Shown: positions 1-6,260 of the stretch, piece after piece | Layout of the letters: every line of letters begins with the position of its first letter | Numbering within the stretch: the stretch's first letter is position 1 | NCBI GenBank assembly: GCA_021107605.1 | Contig: JAIOSN010000066.1 | Coordinates: forward strand, 1-8,453 | Source of the DNA: Anaerolineae bacterium | GTDB lineage: Bacteria; Chloroflexota; Anaerolineae; B4-G1; SLSP01 | Direction of reading: 5' to 3' | DNA length: 8,453 bases | The notes under the pieces: generated by a model | Databases searched by the model: none | Told to the model about the DNA's origin: nothing | Seen by the model: the letters and a program-made list of their open reading frames with translations, nothing else | Position numbers and translations under genes: made by a program

Positions 1-10
1 GAGTCATCAT
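1..10 (-). CDS. Possible 5' end of a gene leaving the left edge
   Basis: On the minus strand a GGAGA purine run lies just before two consecutive ATG codons (complement of 8-10 and 5-7), with reading continuing off the window as M-M-T. This looks like a ribosome binding site and start for a gene lying downstream of lplA on the same strand, about 107 bases after the lplA stop. Only three codons are visible, so no function can be given. The same bases are open in plus-strand frames, so a rightward gene ending here is the competing reading. Confidence 0.25.
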
Positions 11-63
11 TTTCTCCTATGTGGACACTTGGGGAATGCTTTGAGTGTCATCTCGATATTCCA

Positions 64-89
64 GGACGGCTACATTGTCCCGTCTTTTT
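64..89 (+). terminator. Possible weak rho-independent terminator
   Basis: GACGG at 65-69 can pair with CCGTC at 80-84 across a 10-base loop, and five T follow at 85-89. It would end a transcript entering from the left on the plus strand, facing the 3' end of lplA. A plus-strand frame that closes with TGA at 40-42 would fit such a gene. The stem is short, so the call is tentative. Confidence 0.3.
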
Positions 90-116
90 GAAAAGGTATC
101 GTTTTGAGCATGTGAA

Positions 117-1106
117 TCAGTAAATCAGGTCTAGGAATTCCTCGCGCGTGACGCCGCCGAAGTAGGTACTGACCTCCAAGGCGGAGAGTGCGGTCGCCAA
201 TTGCGCGCGGTCGTAGCGCGTGCCGACTAAGCATTGCTCGATGTCGTCGATCTCGCCATCGCCCAAGAAATCCCCGTAAATTTTGGCGCTCTGGATCTCG
301 CCCTGGTGGACGTTGAGTCGTACATCCACCTCGCCGGCGGGGAAGCGGTGGCTATGCTGGACGTTGAATTCCGGCGAGCGGCCATAGTTCCATTCCCAAC
401 AGTCGTAGCGCTCCGCTTTGATGCGGTGAATCTCGGTCCAATCCGTTTCCGTGAGCTCATAAGTGGGAATCTCAACGGCGTGGTCGAAGAAGCCTTGCAG
501 TAAGCGCGCGCGAAACTCGCGGGTAGTCAGCGGTTCCGCCAGGAATTCGCTGATGTTCGCTACGCGGTTGCGCACTGATTTTAGACCTTTGGAGGTAATT
601 TTGCTCTGGCTCACATTGAGCGCGGCGACCACATCAGCTAGCTGGGTATCAAAGAGGAGCGTGCCGTGGCTAAACATCCGCCGGGCAGTGCGATATTGAG
701 CATTGCCGGAGATTTTGCGCCCGTTGACCAGGATATCGTTGCGCCCGCTCAACTCCGCCGCTACGCCGAGAGCGTGTAGGACGCGGATCACCGGTTGGGT
801 GAAATGCTTGAAATCTTGAGGCTGCCCGGGACGGTACGGGGTGATGAAGCTGAAGTTGAGATTTCCCAGGTCATGGTAGACGGTGCCGCCACCGGAGAGC
901 CGCCGGACTACGTGGACCCCGTGCTCTTTGACGTGGGCGCTGTTGATCTCTTCTAGCGTGTTCTGATTGCGCCCGATGATGATGGACGGCTCGTTGATGT
1001 AGAAGAGTAAGAGTTCCTCATCAATAGTAAGATTTTTTACTAGATGTTCCTCAATGGCTAAGTTGAGGCGAGGATTGGTCTGGTTGGCATTATCAACAAA
1101 TAGCAT
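117..1106 (-). CDS. lplA: Lipoate-protein ligase A
   Basis: This 329-residue cytoplasmic enzyme activates lipoate with ATP to lipoyl-AMP and transfers it to the lysine of lipoyl domains (E2 subunits of 2-oxoacid dehydrogenases, GcvH). The N-terminal catalytic domain shows the family signature RRLSGGGTVYHDLGNLNFSF at about 68-87. It also has GRNDILVNGRKISGNAQY at 121-138, where K131 matches the conserved ligand-binding lysine, and HGTLLFD at 147-153. YDCWEWNYGRSPEFN at about 233-247 marks the join to a C-terminal accessory domain (about 250-329). Length and two-domain layout match bacterial LplA, and nothing is missing. The ATG is preceded by AGGGAG about seven bases upstream on the minus strand. 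It is transcribed away from the signalling genes. No lipoate synthase, lipoyl-domain or dehydrogenase gene is visible here, so whether it salvages free lipoate is inference from the family. Confidence 0.93.
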   Translation of the reverse strand: MLFVDNANQTNPRLNLAIEEHLVKNLTIDEELLLFYINEPSIIIGRNQNTLEEINSAHVKEHGVHVVRRLSGGGTVYHDLGNLNFSFITPYRPGQPQDFKHFTQPVIRVLHALGVAAELSGRNDILVNGRKISGNAQYRTARRMFSHGTLLFDTQLADVVAALNVSQSKITSKGLKSVRNRVANISEFLAEPLTTREFRARLLQGFFDHAVEIPTYELTETDWTEIHRIKAERYDCWEWNYGRSPEFNVQHSHRFPAGEVDVRLNVHQGEIQSAKIYGDFLGDGEIDDIEQCLVGTRYDRAQLATALSALEVSTYFGGVTREEFLDLIY

Positions 1107-1155
1107 TATTTTCTCCCTGAAGGTTAGTTTAATTTTTTCGAATCAAAGTTTCTCT

Positions 1156-1184
1156 ATTATGCTTCAGTTTTGTAAATTATCCAG
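1156..1184 (-). promoter_or_regulatory. Weak candidate promoter for lplA
   Basis: On the minus strand CATAAT (complement of 1156-1161) matches the -10 consensus at five of six positions. It lies 17 bases downstream of CTGGAT (complement of 1179-1184), a poor -35. It would start transcription roughly 40 bases before the lplA ATG. The -35 is weak, so this is only the best candidate in the spacer. Confidence 0.25.
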
Positions 1185-1191
1185 AGGCAAT

Positions 1192-1300
1192 AGGACGCAA
1201 ATGAACACAGAGAATCACCGAGGAGGCACAGAAATGCAGAGAGAACTGAGAGGAAACAAAACTTTCTTTCTCTGTCTCTGTGTAACTAGGGACTGCGTAA
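1192..1300. repeat. Intergenic hairpin repeat element
   Basis: The lplA/receiver spacer (1107-1432) holds a purine-rich left half and a pyrimidine-rich right half that fold back on each other. ACACAGAGA at 1205-1213 is a perfect 9-base inverted repeat of TCTCTGTGT at 1275-1283. Further in, the AGAGAGAA tract near 1238-1245 can pair with TTTCTCTG near 1267-1274. The element is bounded by AGGACGCA (1192-1199) and CTGCGT (1293-1298), short inverted ends that resemble those of the element at 6126-6187. The CACAGAG-type composition resembles intergenic repeats I know from environmental bacterial genomes; family membership was not tested. It contains no convincing gene. Confidence 0.55.
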
Positions 1301-1359
1301 CATTCATTATTTTTGATCGGTAATCCTTTTCATTTGGTAACTGGCGGCCCCGAAAACGA

Positions 1360-1388
1360 TTGACATTTAGGGAAGCGTGTGATACATT
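1360..1388 (+). promoter_or_regulatory. Strong sigma70-type promoter for the receiver gene
   Basis: A perfect -35 TTGACA at 1360-1365 is followed by a 17-base spacer and the -10 TACATT at 1383-1388 (four of six, with the key T, A and final T). The expected transcript start is near 1395, giving a leader of about 38 bases before the ATG at 1433. It is the best promoter in the window and would drive the signalling genes. Confidence 0.75.
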
Positions 1389-1420
1389 CTGGGGAGTAAG
1401 CAAAAATCAACCTTGATGAG

Positions 1421-1426
1421 AAGGAG
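1421..1426 (+). promoter_or_regulatory. Ribosome binding site of receiver gene
   Basis: AAGGAG lies six bases before the ATG at 1433, near-ideal spacing, and fixes that start codon. Confidence 0.8.
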
Positions 1427-1432
1427 AGCACC

Positions 1433-1825
1433 ATGAGCAAGACGCAGCCTAGTGTTTTGATCGTTGATGATGAATCTTTTATCCGCCTGTTGTTGCTGCA
1501 GACGTTAGAAGAATTGGCCGAGCAAGGCGTGCGGATGTTGACTGCCGCTGATGGTCAGGAGGCGTTGGAGCTGGCCATAGCGGAGCGACCAGATGTTATT
1601 TTGCTGGATGTGATGATGCCCGAACTGGATGGTTACGCGGTCTGCCAGCGGGTCAAGCAAGAGGCGGAGGACATTTATATTATCCTTTTGACCGCTAAGG
1701 GGCAAGCGATGGATAAGGAGCAAGGGCGAGTGGTGCGGGCCGATGAATATGTTACCAAACCTTTTGATCCTGACTATGTCCTGGAACGAGTTGCCGAATT
1801 GTTGGGGATGGACGTTATTATCTGA
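1433..1825 (+). CDS. Stand-alone response regulator receiver protein (CheY-like)
   Basis: This 130-residue protein is a single receiver domain that accepts a phosphoryl group from a histidine kinase. It has no DNA-binding or enzymatic output domain, so it must act by protein contact or as a phosphorelay shuttle. The acidic pocket is D12-D13 in VLIVDDE. The phospho-acceptor is D59 in VILLDVMMPELDG, the switch Thr is T87 in ILLTAKG, and the conserved lysine is K109 in YVTKPF. All catalytic positions are present. The domain fills the whole chain with only a few extra residues at either end. A hybrid kinase follows 121 bases downstream on the same strand, which makes it the likely partner. The intergenic gap leaves room for a second promoter, so a shared transcript is possible but not shown. 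Confidence 0.92.
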   Translation: MSKTQPSVLIVDDESFIRLLLLQTLEELAEQGVRMLTAADGQEALELAIAERPDVILLDVMMPELDGYAVCQRVKQEAEDIYIILLTAKGQAMDKEQGRVVRADEYVTKPFDPDYVLERVAELLGMDVII

Positions 1826-1870
1826 GTTTGATTTCTTGCTCGCATATTCGGAAAGATGAATAGCGTCTGA

Positions 1871-1892
1871 TTTGAGCGGTTACTTTTGAGCG
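1871..1892 (+). repeat. Short direct repeat upstream of the hybrid kinase
   Basis: TTTGAGCG occurs at 1871-1878 and again at 1885-1892, a 14-base period. GCTCGC at 1838-1843 is also inverted at 1890-1895. It could be an operator but may be chance. No convincing -10/-35 pair was found in this 121-base spacer. Confidence 0.25.
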
Positions 1893-1946
1893 AGCGTAGT
1901 TGTTCCCAGAACTGAGCTGCTTCTTACCCCAAGGGATCTTATCAAA

Positions 1947-4900
1947 ATGAATCGAATAATTAAGTTATGTCGTGTTCCTAGCGCCTGTGCATTGCTGCTC
2001 CTGGGGGTGATGACGCTACTCTACGTCGGGGGTGCGCTGCTACTCCAAGGGCGGTTGCCAGCCGATGGCGCCTTGTGGATGGATTTCTCGGCCTCGCAGG
2101 TGCAGATTGTAATGGGGTACAAGCCGCAAGCAGCTTTGAGGGCGGGGGATAAGGTGGTCTCTATTGAGGGAGTGTCGCTGGAGCAGTGGATGGAACGGGC
2201 CTTGCGGGGTGCAGATCAGGCGGATTGGCAAGTAGGGCAAACGCTCCACTATCACATTGTCCGGGATAAGGAACCAGAGGAACTGGTAATTGAGTTGGGC
2301 GCCTTGCCGGTGCAGCGGTTGTTGCTCTTGCGTTTCGGGATCTATCTGTTAGTCGTGATGAGTTTGGGTGTGGGAAGCTACTCGTTATTGAAGCAGCCCC
2401 AATCTGCCCCCGCCCGCTTGCTCTTTCTAGCCACGCTGGGCTTAGTCGTCCCGCTCTCACTCCATATCCAGGTGGGTTTACTAACCCAACCCAAATTCTT
2501 CATCGCGCAGAATGTTGTGAAGATTTTGGGTCGCTCGTTGTTGGCTAGTGCTTTCTTTCACCTAACCTTGATCTTTCCGCGCTCTAAAGTCCCGCAGGAG
2601 TACCAACGCTGGTTGGTCTGCATACATTTTCTCCCTCTGTTGATCGCAACTGGCGTGGCTCTCTTATTGGGGCAATCTCCGGCGGAGGTGCTCATTCTTA
2701 CTTGGCAGGGAATCACTTGGCTGGGTTTGGGTATGTTGGTAGCTAGTCTGGTCAATATAATCCATACCTACGCCATTACGACTGCTGTCACTGTGCGCAA
2801 CCAAATTCGGTGGGTGGGGTGGGGGGCGGTGGTGGGGGGCTTGCCCTATATTTTGCTTACCGGGCTGCCCGAGGCGTTGACCGGACACGCGCTGGTTAAT
2901 TTGGAGATAACCGCTTTCTTTCTCATCTGCGTACCGCTCTCTCTGGCCATTGCTATTGCTAAATACCGTATCTTTGATATTGACGCGCTGGTCAGGCGGA
3001 GCGTGCTTTATCTTTTATTTATTCTCTTCTTGGCGGGCGCCTACCAATTTCTAGTCATTCTAATGGAATTTCTCGCCAGACAGATTGTGGGTGAGATCAA
3101 TGAGCCGTTGATCATCTTTGTCGCGACTCTCTCCGTGGTAACGATCTTCTGGCACTATCAAGAGCGTGTTGCGGGTTTGGTTGGGCGTCTCTTCTATCAT
3201 GCGCGTGGTGATCCCCGTTTGATGTTGAATGAGATGAGTGCGCAGCTGAGCCGCGAGATTGATTTCGATGAGGTCGTTACCTTGTTGACCGCTACGGTAC
3301 CGTTACGCATGGGGGCCTCAGAAGCGCGGTTGTGGGTGTTGGAGGAGAGTGAAGAGTGCTTCGTCTCGGTACAGGGTGACTATTTGACGATACCGTTAAC
3401 AGGTTTTCCGGCTGAGTGGCTGGCGCAGGGCGGGCAGCCACTCAGATTGACTCTGCCGCCGAGTTGGCTGCCGGAGGAAACGCTCAACCTATTTGCTACG
3501 CAGGAGTTAGCGCTCTTACTCCCGTTGATGTTACGGGAGCGTATGATAGGGATTTGGGGTCTCGGGATGCCGCCTATGCGTTTGCCCTACACTACGGAAG
3601 AGCTGCGCGCTCTGCATACATTGGCTTATCAGGCGGCCATCGCAGTGCAGAATACCCGTCTGGTGCGCCGCCTGGAAGTGTACAGTGAGCAGCTGGAGCG
3701 CCAGGTGGCAGAGCGCACCCAGACGTTGGAGCGGGAACGCAATCGACTCAACGCTATCTTGCAAAATATGGTAGCTGGCTTGTTGGTCACGGGTACAAAT
3801 GGCAAAGTTATTTTGGTAAATGCGGCTTTTGAGCGGATAGCTCGTCGTGCGGCGCGGCGGATAGTGGGGCAGCCCGTGGAAGAGGTGCTCGCGGTACCGG
3901 CTCTCCAGCAACTGATTGATCGCGCTCTTCATTCTTCTGGTCGGGCTGAGACAGTGGATATTATCTGGCAGGAACGTATTTTTCGGACTTCGGCAGTCGC
4001 ATTGGGAGATGGTTCGGCGGTACTCACGTTATTGCGTGATGTGACCCGTGAGGTGGAGTTGGATCGGATGAAATCTGATTTTATCTCTGGTATTTCGCAC
4101 GAGCTCCGTACTCCCCTAACTTCGATTTTGGGTTTTACCAAGTTGGTACAGCGTACTTTTGACCGGAGTATTTTCAACGCGTTGCCGGCGAGCAAGAAGA
4201 TTCAACGGGGAGCCCAGCAGATCAAGCAGAATCTGGAGATTATGCTGGTAGAAGGGGAACGATTGACTACTTTGATCAATGATGTGTTGGAGATAGCTGC
4301 GTTGGAGTCTGGGCGGGCGGAGTGGCATGATGCGGTTTTCGATCCCGCCACCATGTTACAGCAGTTAGTGGATCAGATGCGACCGCTGGCCGAGGGGAAA
4401 GGGCTGGCTTTACATTTAACGTTGGCGGAGAATCTCCCCCTGCTGGCGGCTGATCCAGCACGCATTCAGCAGGTAATCCAGCATTTGCTCTCCAATGCAC
4501 TCAAGTTTACTGAGACAGGAAGTGTCGGGGTGGCGGTAGACGTTCTCTCTGCGGAGCAGCGCATCCGGGGTGTTCGCGTACCAGAAAATGGGGCGCTCTT
4601 GGTTGCGGTGCGCGATACCGGGGAAGGTATCGCGGTAGAGGCCCAGCAGCATCTCTTTGAGCGGTTCCAACAGTTTGGCGATGTGATGCACTCTAAGCCA
4701 CGGGGTGTCGGTCTGGGTTTGGTGATCTCTCACGAGATTGTGACCCACTATGGCGGTGAGATTTGGGTGGAATCCACACCGGGGCGAGGTTCCACTTTTA
4801 CCTTCTATCTGCCCATTGAGGAAGCGGGAGAAGAACCTCTTATCCTGGAGCAAGAGGTGGTGGAGGTAAACGTTACTCGCAGTGATACGTTGCCCTTAGT

Positions 4901-5255
4901 ATTGGTGGTTGATGATGACCCCGCTATCCGGAGTTTATTGACACAGGTATTAACGGAGGATGGCTTGAGGGTACAAGCTGTCGCCTGGGGCGGGGACGCG
5001 GTGGCTCAAGCGCGCGCGCAATCTCCGGATTTGATCTTGTTAGATTTGCGGTTGCCTGATATTTCGGGATTTGACGTGTTGCAAATCCTGAAAGCCCATG
5101 TTGATACTGCTGGTATCCCGGTGGTAATCCTATCGGTGGCGGAGGCACAGCAGCGTTCTCTGGAATTGGGAGCAGCTGCTTATCTGGCCAAACCAGTTGA
5201 AAATTCACGGTTATTGAGGACTATTTGGAGTTTGCTAGCTGTTCATGAGGAGTAG
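1947..5255 (+). CDS. Membrane hybrid sensor histidine kinase / response regulator (PDZ-like, multi-TM, GAF, PAS, HisKA, HATPase, REC)
   Basis: This 1102-residue protein is a membrane sensor that autophosphorylates and can pass phosphate to its own receiver. Approximate layout: TM helix 11-33; an extracytoplasmic PDZ-like stretch 40-118 with LRAGDKVVSIEG; about eight further hydrophobic segments from 125 to 403, with KYRIFDIDALVRR between two of them; GAF-like domain 422-570; coiled coil 570-600; PAS 603-700. The dimerisation domain carries H718 in SHELRTP, with E beside the His as in HPK1 kinases. The ATPase domain has N850 (N box), D890 in DTGEGIA (G1) and GVGLGL at 920-925 (G2). The C-terminal receiver has D989-D991, acceptor D1033, S1063 and K1082. 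All catalytic residues are present. AAGGGA at 1931-1936 is a somewhat distant ribosome site. No HPt domain is seen, so the next relay step is unknown. The signal sensed cannot be read from sequence. Confidence 0.93.
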   Translation: MNRIIKLCRVPSACALLLLGVMTLLYVGGALLLQGRLPADGALWMDFSASQVQIVMGYKPQAALRAGDKVVSIEGVSLEQWMERALRGADQADWQVGQTLHYHIVRDKEPEELVIELGALPVQRLLLLRFGIYLLVVMSLGVGSYSLLKQPQSAPARLLFLATLGLVVPLSLHIQVGLLTQPKFFIAQNVVKILGRSLLASAFFHLTLIFPRSKVPQEYQRWLVCIHFLPLLIATGVALLLGQSPAEVLILTWQGITWLGLGMLVASLVNIIHTYAITTAVTVRNQIRWVGWGAVVGGLPYILLTGLPEALTGHALVNLEITAFFLICVPLSLAIAIAKYRIFDIDALVRRSVLYLLFILFLAGAYQFLVILMEFLARQIVGEINEPLIIFVATLSVVTIFWHYQERVAGLVGRLFYHARGDPRLMLNEMSAQLSREIDFDEVVTLLTATVPLRMGASEARLWVLEESEECFVSVQGDYLTIPLTGFPAEWLAQGGQPLRLTLPPSWLPEETLNLFATQELALLLPLMLRERMIGIWGLGMPPMRLPYTTEELRALHTLAYQAAIAVQNTRLVRRLEVYSEQLERQVAERTQTLERERNRLNAILQNMVAGLLVTGTNGKVILVNAAFERIARRAARRIVGQPVEEVLAVPALQQLIDRALHSSGRAETVDIIWQERIFRTSAVALGDGSAVLTLLRDVTREVELDRMKSDFISGISHELRTPLTSILGFTKLVQRTFDRSIFNALPASKKIQRGAQQIKQNLEIMLVEGERLTTLINDVLEIAALESGRAEWHDAVFDPATMLQQLVDQMRPLAEGKGLALHLTLAENLPLLAADPARIQQVIQHLLSNALKFTETGSVGVAVDVLSAEQRIRGVRVPENGALLVAVRDTGEGIAVEAQQHLFERFQQFGDVMHSKPRGVGLGLVISHEIVTHYGGEIWVESTPGRGSTFTFYLPIEEAGEEPLILEQEVVEVNVTRSDTLPLVLVVDDDPAIRSLLTQVLTEDGLRVQAVAWGGDAVAQARAQSPDLILLDLRLPDISGFDVLQILKAHVDTAGIPVVILSVAEAQQRSLELGAAAYLAKPVENSRLLRTIWSLLAVHEE
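2812..2839 (+). other. G-quadruplex motif inside the kinase gene
   Basis: Four G-runs (2812-2814, 2816-2819, 2821-2826, 2834-2839) are separated by loops of 1, 1 and 7 bases, which satisfies the usual G3+N1-7 rule. It is on the coding strand and encodes a Trp/Gly/Val-rich part of a membrane helix, so it may be only a by-product of GGN codons. Confidence 0.5.
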
Positions 5256-5283
5256 AGCGGTAAGCCGCCAGACAATTTGTTTT

Positions 5284-5289
5284 AGGAGG
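5284..5289 (+). promoter_or_regulatory. Ribosome binding site of small membrane protein
   Basis: A full AGGAGG lies four bases before the ATG at 5294. It supports translation of this very short gene, which would otherwise be easy to dismiss. Confidence 0.75.
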
Positions 5290-5293
5290 ATTT

Positions 5294-5506
5294 ATGTTAA
5301 TAGAATGGATTAAAGCGACCAGCGAGTTTTTAGCAAAGCGTAAAGGTTTACCGGTGTTGGGGGCTGTAGGTTTGGTCTTGTTAAATTTTATTTTGAACTT
5401 GTTGCCTGCTTGGCCGGTGGTGGGCTGGTTGGCAGAGGTAGATCTCTTCTTACATCTAGGCATTGTTGGGGGGTTGTTGGGGATTTTGATTGGAGATGCA
5501 CTCTAG
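5294..5506 (+). CDS. Small two-helix membrane protein, function unknown
   Basis: This is a 70-residue protein with no family name that I recognise. It begins with a charged amphipathic stretch (IEWIKATSEFLAKRKG, about 3-18), followed by a hydrophobic helix at about 18-38 and a second at about 50-70 that ends at the C-terminus with GDAL. The two helices are joined by a short PAWPVVGWLAEVD linker. It starts 38 bases after the hybrid kinase stop with a strong AGGAGG, so it is very likely co-transcribed and made along with the kinase. The gene is real by codon structure, ribosome site and position. An accessory role at the membrane with the kinase is possible but is inference from adjacency only. 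Confidence 0.75.
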   Translation: MLIEWIKATSEFLAKRKGLPVLGAVGLVLLNFILNLLPAWPVVGWLAEVDLFLHLGIVGGLLGILIGDAL

Positions 5507-5509
5507 AAA

Positions 5510-5533
5510 TAAATTTGATTTTTATCAAATTTA
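5510..5533. promoter_or_regulatory. Perfect palindrome with FNR/CRP-family core
   Basis: TAAATTTGAT (5510-5519) and ATCAAATTTA (5524-5533) are a perfect 10-base inverted repeat around TTTT. The core TTGAT-N4-ATCAA is the textbook FNR/ANR half-site pair, and the flanking AAA/TTT also agrees with the extended consensus. It starts four bases after the small membrane gene and lies about 57 bases before the LysM gene ATG. No T-run follows the right arm and the stem has almost no G or C, so an operator is more likely than a terminator. Which regulator binds is not known. Confidence 0.6.
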
Positions 5534-5543
5534 GCTCTAAAAT
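5515..5543 (+). promoter_or_regulatory. Candidate promoter of the LysM gene, overlapped by the palindrome
   Basis: TTGATT (5515-5520, four of six) stands 17 bases before TAAAAT (5538-5543, five of six). The start would be near 5550, placing the palindrome centre at about -28, where a bound protein would cover the -35 and repress. Activation from -41.5 would instead need a start near 5563, where I see no good -10. Confidence 0.45.
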
Positions 5544-5577
5544 GATAGCAGGTGTTCTCTAAGCACTAGGCATATTT

Positions 5578-5585
5578 GAGGAGGT
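5578..5585 (+). promoter_or_regulatory. Ribosome binding site deciding the LysM start
   Basis: GAGGAGGT lies five bases before the ATG at 5591. An in-frame TTG at 5576 would overlap this site, so the ATG is preferred and the protein is 164 residues long. Confidence 0.8.
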
Positions 5586-5590
5586 GGATC

Positions 5591-6085
5591 ATGAAACGCA
5601 CGGTTAGCCTAGCTCTTTCTCTACTTCTACTACTTCTGTTAATGTGGTTGCCGGCAACTGCCGCTCAACCATATTCAGGGCCGGTTTTAGGCACGCACAT
5701 TGTCAAATTGGGGGAGACTCTCTATTGCATCGGGCGTGCATACGGGGTAGATCCGTGGGCTATCGCGGCGCATAATGTTATCGCTAATGCGAACATCATC
5801 CAACCCGGGGACGTACTCCAGATCCCGGATGTGCCGGTGACGTTACCGGCGGGCCCGGTTTGCCAGCCGCAATTCGCGTTTCCAGGCTCTGGGGTGGGGG
5901 GAATGGTTGCTAGCGGTGAGTGCGTCTGTGCCGTGGAGCATACAGTCGTGACGGGTGAGACGTTGGCGGAGATTGCGGTTAAGTATCAGGTGGGTATGGA
6001 AACCATTGCCCGGTGCAACGGCCTCCGCGATCTGAACTACATCCGCATTGCAGATAAATTATGCATTCCTGTTCCCGCACCGTAG
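5591..6085 (+). CDS. Secreted protein with two LysM domains and six cysteines
   Basis: This 164-residue exported protein likely binds glycan such as peptidoglycan. A signal peptide is clear: MKRT, a run of leucines (7-20), then PATAAQ with cleavage near 24-25. There is no lipobox cysteine. LysM 1 spans about 36-79 (HIVKLGETLYCIGRAYGV to PGDVLQIPD). LysM 2 spans about 117-161 (HTVVTGETLAEIAVKYQV to DKLCIPV). Between them is a Pro/Gly-rich linker. Cysteines lie at 46, 91, 111, 113, 142 and 158, an even number with at least one in each LysM and three in the linker, suggesting disulfides outside the cell. No hydrolase domain is present, so it is a binding or scaffold protein rather than a complete cell-wall enzyme. 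It is in a separate unit from the kinase cluster, with its own candidate promoter. Confidence 0.88.
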   Translation: MKRTVSLALSLLLLLLLMWLPATAAQPYSGPVLGTHIVKLGETLYCIGRAYGVDPWAIAAHNVIANANIIQPGDVLQIPDVPVTLPAGPVCQPQFAFPGSGVGGMVASGECVCAVEHTVVTGETLAEIAVKYQVGMETIARCNGLRDLNYIRIADKLCIPVPAP

Positions 6086-6093
6086 TTTGGAGG

Positions 6094-6232
6094 TTACTAC
6101 TCAACCACCCTGCAAAATTCAAGAGCGGACGCGGATTCGCGCAGATTTTCGCAGATAAAATAGAAAATCCACGTTCAACTGCGTCCTAAAGGAGCTATTC
6201 CCACCCACTACCTGGGGCTGGCTGAGTAGTAA
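6094..6232. repeat. Nested inverted-repeat element after the LysM gene
   Basis: Three sets of arms are nested. The outermost are TTACTACTCAACCA (6094-6107) and TGGCTGAGTAGTAA (6219-6232), with one mismatch. Inside are GGACGC (6127-6132) and GCGTCC (6181-6186), perfect. Innermost are GATTTTC (6144-6150) and GAAAATC (6163-6169), perfect. The middle part (GGACGCGGATTCGCGCAGAT-like) resembles widespread intergenic repeats of environmental bacteria. It begins just after the LysM stop and carries no open reading frame of note. It may be a small mobile-like repeat or a 3' structure of the LysM transcript. Confidence 0.6.
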
Positions 6233-6260
6233 TGTTTGGAGTTAATTGGCTTTTTGTCTG

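Noticed and set aside
1..123. Plus-strand frame open from the left edge to a stop at 121-123
   Set aside because: All three plus frames stay open for some distance here, the peptide is not recognisable, and a possible minus-strand gene start lies in the same bases. There is no basis to choose, so it is not called as a gene.
1054..1323. 89-codon plus-strand frame across the lplA start and the hairpin repeat
   Set aside because: It begins inside lplA on the opposite strand, runs through repeat sequence and has no ribosome site or recognisable protein pattern.
1215..1403. 62-codon minus-strand frame in the intergenic region
   Set aside because: It lies over the repeat and the strong rightward promoter, lacks a convincing ribosome site, and its composition follows the repeat.
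4416..4853. 145-codon minus-strand frame inside the kinase gene
   Set aside because: It is antisense to the intact ATPase domain with all catalytic motifs and has no recognisable protein features.
5510..5533. Rho-independent terminator for the kinase operon
   Set aside because: The stem is almost wholly A/T and no T-run follows the right arm, so an operator-type palindrome fits better; a terminator role is not excluded.
5576..5590. TTG start for the LysM protein at 5576
   Set aside because: It overlaps the GAGGAGGT ribosome site, which is correctly spaced for the ATG at 5591 followed by a normal signal peptide.
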